Source of the DNA: Opitutus sp. GAS368
GTDB lineage: Bacteria > Verrucomicrobiota > Verrucomicrobiia > Opitutales > Opitutaceae
Assembly (NCBI GenBank): GCA_945862035.1
Contig: CAMAXB010000217.1
Span: 1-5,401 of the forward strand
Direction of reading: 5' to 3'
Length of the DNA stretch: 5,401 bases
This document shows, piece after piece, positions 1 to 5,401 of this stretch. A program made the position numbers and the translations under genes. A model generated the notes under the pieces. The model was not told the DNA's origin. It did not search any database and saw only the letters and a program-made list of their open reading frames with translations. The number at the start of each line of letters is the position of its first letter. Positions within the stretch are counted from its first letter, which is position 1.

Positions 1-1896
1 GGCGTCAAGGGGCCCGCTTCGGCGCTGCCGTCCGTTCCGGTTCCCGCCATTGCTCACTGCCTCATCGACGGAAGATTGTCCCACTACGTCGTCCTCTCGC
101 AGTGGGCCCGGGATCACGTCAAGGTCATGGACCCCGCTTCGGGTCGGACGGAGCGATGGACGCACGAGCGCTTCAAGTCGCAATGGACTGGCGTGCTCAT
201 CCTGATCGCGCGGCGCGACGAGATCCCCGGCCCGGCGAGCCCGGGGTCTACTTGGTCGCGCCTCCTTTCCCTGATGCGCCCCCATCGCGCAGCGCTCGTT
301 CAGGCACTGGCCGGCGCGGTGTTCGCCACGGTACTCGGTCTCGGTCTCTCGATCTACGTCGGCAAGATCGTCGACCAGGTCATCCCCAACGGAAGCCATT
401 CGCTGCTCAACCTGCTGGGCACCGCCATGGTCGTCGTGCTGGTTTTCAGGCTTTTGCTCGCCTGGTTCCAGTCCTTCCTTTCCTTGCGCATCGCCCAGCG
501 GATCGACCTCACGCTGATGCTGGCGTACTTCACCCATCTGCAGCGGATGCCCCAGACCTTTTTTGATACGATGCGGATCGGCGAGATCACCTCGCGCCTG
601 GGTGACGCCATGCGGATCCGGCAGTTCCTCAATACGTCGCTGGTCGGGCTGGTGCTGAACCCGCTCATCCTGGCTTTTTCCCTCGGCGCGATGGTCCTTT
701 TCTCGTGGAAACTCGCATTGCTCTCGCTCTCGTTGCTCCCGGTAAACGCCCTGATCTACCTCATCTTTGATCGGCGTAACGCCGCCTGTCAGCGCCGGGT
801 GATGGAGAAATCCGCCGAATTCAACGCGCACTTCACCGAGTCGCTGGCGATGCAGGGCGTGATTCGCCCCTTCCAGCTGGAGTCCACGATCGCGGTACGA
901 ACGGAATCGAGGCTGGTCCACCTGTTGCGCGCCGTCTGGGACGCCGGCGCGCTTGGCATCAGCAGCCAAACCCTGACGATGCTGACGACCCAGGCCTACC
1001 TTTTGGGCATGCTGTGGTTTGGGGCCCATCAGGTTCTCGCTTCCGCCCTCAGCCCGGGCGAACTGATGTCCTGCTATGCTCTCGCGGGCTACCTGACCGG
1101 TCCGATCGCGGCCATTGTGGGCATGGGCGCGACCATTCGGGAAGCGCTGGTCGCAAGCGAGCGGCTATTCGAGATTCTGGATTTGGAACGGGAGCCGGAT
1201 AGCGGGACGATCCCGCTGACCCCGCAGCATTTGGGGGACATCCACTTGGACGGCGTCGGATTCCGGCCCCCGGGACGATTGCCCACGCTTCAGGATGTGA
1301 CGCTGCACATTCCTGCGGGCAAAATCACTGCCTTGACCGGGCCCTCGGGCGGGGGAAAGAGCACCCTGCTTGGGCTCGTCGCCCGCCTCCAGAGCCCGAC
1401 GACCGGACGCATCCGCATGGGTTCGCATGACCTTCGTGATTTCAGCCTGACAAGCTTCCGTCGCCAGATCGCCACGGTTCCCCAGCGCACTGAGCTCTTT
1501 GCGGGAACCTTGCTCGAAAACATCACGTTGGGCGCCGAATTACCCGATTTGGAGCGCGTGGCCACCATCGTCCGAGCGGTCGGACTCCACGACTTCATCG
1601 AGAATTTACCTCAGCGCCATTTCACTCAACTGGGCGAAACCGGCGCAACCCTGTCCGGCGGACAGCGCCAAAAACTGGCCATGGCGCGGGCGCTCTATCG
1701 GGACGCGCCCATCCTCCTGCTCGACGAACCCAGCTCCGCTCTGGATTCGGAGGCCGAACAAGACTTGGCCAGCCTGCTCAAGGCCCTTCGAGACCAAGGC
1801 CGGACGATTGTGCTCGCCGCCCATCGAAACTCATTAATGACCATTGCCGACCACATCGTGGTGATCGAAGGGGGACGGGCCCTTCCGGCGGCCTGA
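1..1896 (+). CDS. Peptidase-C39 ABC exporter (bacteriocin/peptide-processing type), 5' partial
   Basis: An inner-membrane exporter that in its family cleaves a double-glycine leader from a peptide and pumps the product out using ATP. The frame is open to base 1, giving 631 residues; numbering starts at base 1. Residues 1-70 are the end of a C39 protease domain: AIAHC, then catalytic His28 in SHYVVL and Asp44 in MDPASG, 16 apart as in ComA (His96/Asp112). The catalytic Cys is upstream of the window. Six likely membrane helices lie near 97-123, 135-159, 213-235, 236-256, 318-345 and 354-378. The ATPase domain has Walker A GPSGGGKST (447-455), Q-loop Gln495, signature LSGGQ (551-555), Walker B ILLLDE (Asp575, Glu576), D-loop SALD and H-loop His608, so it looks active. 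The A-loop aromatic seems replaced by Pro (423). The TTG at 76 is inside the protease domain and is not the start. No HlyD-type partner or substrate gene is visible. The family is certain; the substrate is unknown. Confidence 0.93.
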   Translation, partial: GVKGPASALPSVPVPAIAHCLIDGRLSHYVVLSQWARDHVKVMDPASGRTERWTHERFKSQWTGVLILIARRDEIPGPASPGSTWSRLLSLMRPHRAALVQALAGAVFATVLGLGLSIYVGKIVDQVIPNGSHSLLNLLGTAMVVVLVFRLLLAWFQSFLSLRIAQRIDLTLMLAYFTHLQRMPQTFFDTMRIGEITSRLGDAMRIRQFLNTSLVGLVLNPLILAFSLGAMVLFSWKLALLSLSLLPVNALIYLIFDRRNAACQRRVMEKSAEFNAHFTESLAMQGVIRPFQLESTIAVRTESRLVHLLRAVWDAGALGISSQTLTMLTTQAYLLGMLWFGAHQVLASALSPGELMSCYALAGYLTGPIAAIVGMGATIREALVASERLFEILDLEREPDSGTIPLTPQHLGDIHLDGVGFRPPGRLPTLQDVTLHIPAGKITALTGPSGGGKSTLLGLVARLQSPTTGRIRMGSHDLRDFSLTSFRRQIATVPQRTELFAGTLLENITLGAELPDLERVATIVRAVGLHDFIENLPQRHFTQLGETGATLSGGQRQKLAMARALYRDAPILLLDEPSSALDSEAEQDLASLLKALRDQGRTIVLAAHRNSLMTIADHIVVIEGGRALPAA

Positions 1897-1916
1897 ATCG
1901 CCTCCCTTTATCTCGC

Positions 1917-1946
1917 TTGACGCTAGGTTTCGCAGACCTTTATTTC
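1917..1946 (+). promoter_or_regulatory. Possible sigma70-type promoter for the rpmF operon
   Basis: TTGACG at 1917-1922 matches the -35 consensus in five of six bases. It is followed after 18 bases by TATTTC at 1941-1946, a poor -10 (three of six). It lies in the only sizeable gap of the window (1897-2011), which is richer in T and A than the flanking genes and sits just before rpmF, where a promoter is expected. The -35 is good but the -10 is weak, so this is tentative. Confidence 0.3.
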
Positions 1947-1968
1947 ATTCCCTTTAACCCGACACAAC

Positions 1969-1987
1969 GGACGTCGCTTCAACGTCC
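1969..1987 (+). repeat. 6-bp inverted repeat in the rpmF leader
   Basis: GGACGT (1969-1974) and ACGTCC (1982-1987) are perfect reverse complements around a 7-base spacer CGCTTCA, ending 24 bases before the rpmF start. In RNA this would be a small hairpin in the 5' leader; in DNA it could be an operator half-site pair. The same bases also read as a direct repeat of ACGTC 11 bases apart. No T-run follows, so it is not a terminator. A repeat this short can arise by chance. Confidence 0.35.
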
Positions 1988-2011
1988 TCCATACTCTCAA
2001 CCGCTCCCACC

Positions 2012-2191
2012 ATGGCCAATCCGAAACGCAAGCAGTCTAAACGCCGCAGCGCTAACCGCCGCGCAGCCAACGCCTTCAAGGCTCCTCAGGTCGCCACGGA
2101 TCCGACTGACGGCAGCGCTTTCCGGCCGCACCGGGTCAACCCGAAGAATGGGATGTACCGTGGCCGCCAGGTGCTCGACGTCACCGTCTGA
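2012..2191 (+). CDS. rpmF: 50S ribosomal protein bL32
   Basis: A small structural protein of the large ribosomal subunit, 59 residues, the usual size for bL32. It opens with the family hallmark MANPKRKQSKRR, continues with a basic N-terminal half, and ends with the conserved block NGMYRGRQVL (47-56). There is no cysteine at all, so this is the zinc-independent form, as in E. coli, rather than the four-Cys zinc-binding form. The start is fixed by the conserved MANPK opening. Upstream bases CTCAACCGCTCCCACC hold no Shine-Dalgarno sequence. The gene stands 115 bases after the exporter and 39 bases before the plsX ATG, reproducing the widespread rpmF-plsX-fabH order. The yceD (DUF177) gene that often precedes rpmF is absent here. 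Longer overlapping frames on both strands over this gene are not real. Confidence 0.96.
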   Translation: MANPKRKQSKRRSANRRAANAFKAPQVATDPTDGSAFRPHRVNPKNGMYRGRQVLDVTV

Positions 2192-2230
2192 GCGACAGCC
2201 GCGCCCTTTCGCTAACACCATCCGCCTGTG

Positions 2231-3304
2231 ATGGTTAACAAGACCGGCGTTTCCGGACGCATCGTGTTGGACGCGATGGGCGGGGACTTGGGCCCCTCCG
2301 AGGTCGTCGAGGCGGTCAAACTCGCCTTCGCCGAGTTCCCTGAACTCAACCCGGTCACTCTGGTCGGCGATCAGGCTCTCTTGACGCCCCTCCTCCAAAA
2401 GGCGGGGCTTGCAGGTCATCCTTCCCTTGATCTGTTTCACGCCTCGGAGGTCATCACGATGGATGACAAGCCGATGCAGGCGCTTCGGCGCAAGCGCGAC
2501 GCCTCAATGGTCAGGGCCATCGAACGGGTCAAGGAGGGCGAAGCGGGCATCGTCGTGAGTTGTGGCAACACCGGGGCGCTCATGGCCGGCGGCACGCTCC
2601 GGCTTCGCACCATGGAGGGCGTTGATCGACCTGCTCTCGCCGCCATTATCCCCCGCGACAACGGCCACTTTGTCTTGATTGATGCCGGCGCAAATCCCGA
2701 GGCCCGAGCCGAGCATCTCGTGCACAATGCGATCCTTGGCACCCACTACGCCCGGATCGTCCTGGGCATCCCCCGACCGCGCGTGAGTCTGCTCACGATC
2801 GGGACCGAGGAAGGCAAGGGCAACAATCTCACCACCGAGGCGCACGAGCTCATGAAGCGCGTGGGAGACGTCATCAACTATGCCGGCCCCGCTGAGGGTT
2901 TTCAGGTCTTCACGGACCACTGCGACGTGGCCGTCTGCGACGGTTTTACCGGTAATCTTTTGCTCAAGAGCTGGGAGTCCCTCGCCAAATTCATCTCCGG
3001 CATTCTCCGGGACGAGCTGAGCGCCGACCCCGTCCGCGCAGTCGGAGCCTTTCTTGCCCGGGGAGCCTTCAATGCTCTCAAACAGCGGATCAACCCCGAG
3101 CGCTATGGAGGCGCACCGCTACTCGGGCTGCGCGGCAACGTACTCAAGGCGCACGGCTCCAGCAATCGTCATGCAATCAAGGCCGCCCTCCATATCGCGA
3201 GCGACGTGGTGAAGGCCGACATGAATCACCTCATCGAAGCCGACGTCGCCCGCGCAAACGAGTCCATGCGGCCCGAACCCGCCGATTCCACACCGGAGGC
3301 CTGA
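2231..3304 (+). CDS. plsX: Phosphate acyltransferase PlsX
   Basis: PlsX converts acyl-ACP and phosphate to acyl-phosphate, the donor PlsY uses to acylate glycerol-3-phosphate in phospholipid synthesis; it is a soluble protein that associates with the membrane. The 357 residues fit the family. Signature blocks occur in order: LDAMGGD (13-19), SCGNTGALMA (110-119), IDAGANPEA (150-158), GTEEGKGNN (191-199), CDGFTGN (236-242), RYGGAPLLG (291-299) and HGSSN (308-312). The last 20 or so residues are an unconserved Ala/Glu/Pro-rich tail. ATG at 2231 is chosen; an in-frame GTG one codon earlier (2228) is possible and changes nothing important. Neither start has a Shine-Dalgarno sequence. It follows rpmF and precedes fabH by 17 bases, so the three are probably co-transcribed. 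Identification is secure. Confidence 0.97.
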   Translation: MVNKTGVSGRIVLDAMGGDLGPSEVVEAVKLAFAEFPELNPVTLVGDQALLTPLLQKAGLAGHPSLDLFHASEVITMDDKPMQALRRKRDASMVRAIERVKEGEAGIVVSCGNTGALMAGGTLRLRTMEGVDRPALAAIIPRDNGHFVLIDAGANPEARAEHLVHNAILGTHYARIVLGIPRPRVSLLTIGTEEGKGNNLTTEAHELMKRVGDVINYAGPAEGFQVFTDHCDVAVCDGFTGNLLLKSWESLAKFISGILRDELSADPVRAVGAFLARGAFNALKQRINPERYGGAPLLGLRGNVLKAHGSSNRHAIKAALHIASDVVKADMNHLIEADVARANESMRPEPADSTPEA

Positions 3305-3321
3305 GGCTTCCCCGCCCCTTC

Positions 3322-4302
3322 ATGGGTTTTCCCTCAATCGCAATCCTGGGCACCGGCTCTTACACGCCGGCCCGGATCATGACCAACGACGATCTGTCCA
3401 AGATTGTGGAAACCTCCGACGAGTGGATTTTCACCCGCACCGGTATTCGCGAGCGACGGATCGCCGCCGCGGATGAGGCGACCTCCGACCTTGCCGCCGC
3501 CGCGGCGCGCAAGGCGTTGGCCGATGCCGGCCTCGAGGCCAGCCAGATCGACCTGCTCATCGTCGCCACCGTCACGCCCGACCTGCCCATGCCGGCCACC
3601 GCGTGCATCGTCCAGAAGAAGCTCGGAGTCCCCGCCCACGCGGCGTGCTTTGATCTGAACGCTGCCTGCTCCGGATTCATTTTTGCCCTCGATACCGCAT
3701 GGGCGATGCTCAGCTCCGGCCGCTACCGCCACGCGCTCATTGTCGGGGCGGAGAAGCTTTCATCCGTCCTCGACTGGACGGATCGGACCACCTGCGTGCT
3801 GTTCGGGGACGCCGCAGGTGCCGTGGTCCTCGGACCGTCCCGATCTCCGGGTTCACAAATTCTCGGCGCCAAGCTCTACACCGAGGGCGGCTATACGGAT
3901 CTGCTCTGCATTCCCGGAGGCGGCTGCCTACACCCGGGGCCCGATGCCCCCCCCAAGGTCATCCAGATGAAGGGGCGGGAGATCTTCAAGGTTGCCGTCC
4001 GCGAAATGGAGGATGCGGCCCGCGATATTCTGGAACAACATGGGCTCCATGCGGATCAGATTAGCTGCGTGATTCCGCACCAGGCCAATCTCCGGATTAT
4101 CGAAGCCATCGCCCAGTACCTCGAGCTGCCGATGGATCGCTTCTTTATCAACCTCGAGCGCTACGGTAACACCTCCGCCGCGTCGATTCCCCTCGCCATC
4201 GATGAGGCCCGGCGATCAGGAAGGATTCAGCCCGGCCAAGTCAGCCTCCTGGTCGCGTTTGGGGCGGGCTTGACCTACGGAAGCGCCTTGGTTCGCTGGT
4301 AA
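3322..4302 (+). CDS. fabH: Beta-ketoacyl-ACP synthase III (KAS III)
   Basis: FabH condenses acetyl-CoA (or another acyl-CoA primer) with malonyl-ACP to give the first 3-ketoacyl-ACP of type II fatty-acid synthesis in the cytosol. At 326 residues it has the normal length. The catalytic triad is complete: Cys116 in NAACSGF, His253 in IPHQAN and Asn283 in YGNTSAAS. Other family blocks are LGTGSYTP (9-16), TSDEWIFTRTGIRER (31-45), FGDAAGAVVL (161-170) and the C-terminal FGAGLTYGSALVRW. The start agrees with the family's usual N terminus. The only purine-rich upstream stretch, GGAGG at 3295-3299, is 22 bases from the ATG, too far for a normal ribosome site. It lies 17 bases after plsX and 8 bases before the BamD-like gene. 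Primer preference (straight or branched) cannot be read from the sequence. Confidence 0.97.
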   Translation: MGFPSIAILGTGSYTPARIMTNDDLSKIVETSDEWIFTRTGIRERRIAAADEATSDLAAAAARKALADAGLEASQIDLLIVATVTPDLPMPATACIVQKKLGVPAHAACFDLNAACSGFIFALDTAWAMLSSGRYRHALIVGAEKLSSVLDWTDRTTCVLFGDAAGAVVLGPSRSPGSQILGAKLYTEGGYTDLLCIPGGGCLHPGPDAPPKVIQMKGREIFKVAVREMEDAARDILEQHGLHADQISCVIPHQANLRIIEAIAQYLELPMDRFFINLERYGNTSAASIPLAIDEARRSGRIQPGQVSLLVAFGAGLTYGSALVRW

Positions 4303-4310
4303 AACACTTT

Positions 4311-5375
4311 ATGCCCTCCCCTGTTGTCCGCGCCTACCGCGCACTCGTATTCGCCGTCATCGCCCTTTTTCTCTCGGCCGGGCTGGCCCGCGCTGATCTC
4401 GTCTGGACACCCCAAGGCGGCTGGCGGACCGAGGGCGGCGTCCTTTCCGGCTTGGTGGGAGACGATGCCACCAACGCGCTTGAACTGATGAACCGCGCCC
4501 GGGCGGCCGAGGAGGCAGGAAGTGCCCGTGCCGCAATCAAGGACTACGACCGCGTCACCCGCCGCTACGTCAACTCCCTCTACGCCGCCGAGGCTTACTA
4601 CCGGATGGCTCATCTCCGGCTTTCTCGCCAGCAGTACTTCAAGGCCTTTGAAGCCTTCCAGGTCCTCGTCAGTCGTTACCCGAACACCCCGCGCTTCAAC
4701 GAAATCGTGGGAGAGCAGTACCGCATTGCCAGCGCCCTGCTCGACGGGGCGCGCAACCGCATGCTCGGGTTCATCCCCAGCTTCAAGGCTCCGGACCGCG
4801 CAATCATCTACTACGAGCAGATCCTGGTGAATGCCCCGTACAGTGACTACGCGCCTCTGGCCTTGATGAACATCGCACGAGCCCACCAGCAGATGGACTC
4901 CGATGCGGAGGCCATCGACGCCCTGGACCGCATGATCAATTTTTATCCGCAGAACCTGCTCGCACCGGATGCCTATCTGAAGCTGGCGCAAACCCACGCA
5001 TCCCTGGTCGACGGTCCGGCCTACGATCAGGCCGCCACGCGCGAGGCCATCACTTACTTCGAGGACTTCATGATCCTTTTCCCCAGTGATTCGAACGTCG
5101 CCGAAGCCGAGCGGGGTCTGGGTGACATGAGACAGATGCTGGCCGAGAGCAAGATGCGCATCGCTGATTTCTATTTCAACCGCCGCTCGAACTACAAGGC
5201 AGCCCGGGTGTTCTACAACGAGGCGATCACCGTCTATCCCGACTCCACGATTGCCGCCGAGGCGCGCGAAAAACTCGCCCGGCTCGACGCCGAGGAAGCC
5301 CGCCGGGCCAGCACGGCGCCGGCCAACGGTGGCGGCACATCCGCTCCGCGGCGGAAGTTTCTCGGCCTGTTTTAA
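4311..5375 (+). CDS. Exported TPR protein, BamD-like outer-membrane assembly factor
   Basis: Probably a periplasmic scaffold related to BamD/YfiO, which helps BamA insert beta-barrel proteins into the outer membrane. Residues 1-28 form a signal peptide: RAYR, hydrophobic core LVFAVIALFLSAGL, then ALARA before Asp29, fitting signal peptidase I. There is no lipobox, and no cysteine anywhere in the protein, unlike the lipoprotein BamD. The mature part is a run of about six TPR-like helix pairs near 53-87, 89-125, 130-180, 181-216, 219-258 and 277-312, typically ending in a proline turn (RYPNT, NAPYS, FYPQN, LFPSD, VYPDS). The third pair carries an extra loop (about 145-163, with MLGFIPSF). A Glu/Arg-rich helix and a low-complexity tail (332-346) end in RRKFLGLF. 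At 354 residues it is longer than E. coli BamD (about 245). It begins 8 bases after fabH, so the two are probably co-transcribed. The BamD family is likely; a general TPR protein such as a CpoB relative is the alternative. Confidence 0.8.
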   Translation: MPSPVVRAYRALVFAVIALFLSAGLARADLVWTPQGGWRTEGGVLSGLVGDDATNALELMNRARAAEEAGSARAAIKDYDRVTRRYVNSLYAAEAYYRMAHLRLSRQQYFKAFEAFQVLVSRYPNTPRFNEIVGEQYRIASALLDGARNRMLGFIPSFKAPDRAIIYYEQILVNAPYSDYAPLALMNIARAHQQMDSDAEAIDALDRMINFYPQNLLAPDAYLKLAQTHASLVDGPAYDQAATREAITYFEDFMILFPSDSNVAEAERGLGDMRQMLAESKMRIADFYFNRRSNYKAARVFYNEAITVYPDSTIAAEAREKLARLDAEEARRASTAPANGGGTSAPRRKFLGLF

Positions 5376-5401
5376 TCCGGTCCACTGCGTGCCTCCCGCC
5401 T

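Noticed and set aside
1867..1885. Hairpin GAAGGG/CCCTTC at the end of the exporter gene as a terminator
   Set aside because: The stem is only 6 bp, lies inside the coding sequence and is not followed by a T-run; the small GGCG/CGCC pair at 1887-1902 is even weaker.
2228..2230. GTG at 2228 as the plsX start
   Set aside because: An ATG follows immediately in frame at 2231 and is the more usual start; with no ribosome site to decide, the choice changes one residue only.
1917..2231. 104-codon + strand frame overlapping rpmF
   Set aside because: It covers rpmF in another frame; its product is low-complexity Ser/Pro/Arg sequence with no family features, while the rpmF frame encodes a clear bL32.
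1997..2440. 147-codon antisense frame over rpmF and the start of plsX
   Set aside because: It is opposite two confidently identified genes and its product has no recognisable domain; such frames are common in GC-rich DNA.
4275..4997. 240-codon antisense frame over the BamD-like gene
   Set aside because: It is long, but it mirrors the codon positions of the sense gene, which has a signal peptide and TPR periodicity; the antisense product shows neither domains nor a plausible start context.
1..5401. CRISPR array, tRNA, rRNA, insertion sequence or attachment site
   Set aside because: I saw no spaced repeats, no cloverleaf-like segment, no transposase motif and no long terminal repeats on reading the window.

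Overview
The window looks like a chromosomal stretch from a GC-rich Gram-negative bacterium. The order rpmF-plsX-fabH, the cysteine-free bL32 with its C-terminal MYRGRQVL motif, the BamD-like TPR protein as fourth gene, and the absence of Shine-Dalgarno sequences together suggest Verrucomicrobiota, perhaps an Opitutales relative. This is inference from sequence style; no rRNA or other phylogenetic marker is present. All genes are on the + strand and packed tightly.

Layout: (1) 1-1896 is the 3' part of a large gene for a peptidase-C39 ABC exporter. The reading frame is open to the left edge, so the true start and the catalytic Cys lie outside the window. (2) 1897-2011 is a 115-base AT-richer gap with a possible promoter and a 6-bp inverted repeat. 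(3) 2012-2191 is rpmF, a 59-codon gene for ribosomal protein bL32. (4) 2231-3304 is plsX. (5) 3322-4302 is fabH. (6) 4311-5375 encodes an exported, BamD-like TPR protein. The last 26 bases (5376-5401) show no gene.

Genes 3-6 are very probably one transcription unit, with gaps of 39, 17 and 8 bases. PlsX makes acyl-phosphate for phospholipid synthesis, FabH starts fatty-acid chains, and bL32 ties the cluster to growth rate, as in the classical rpmF-plsX-fabH cluster. The fourth gene adds a probable outer-membrane assembly factor, so membrane lipid supply and outer-membrane protein insertion may be co-expressed. The C39 exporter is probably a separate unit that processes and exports a double-glycine-type leader peptide; no substrate or membrane-fusion partner is visible here.

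Most of the window is ordinary core metabolism. The points worth a second look are the truncated exporter with an unusual A-loop, the BamD-like protein without a lipobox cysteine, the lack of Shine-Dalgarno sequences at all four complete genes, and the inverted repeat in the rpmF leader.
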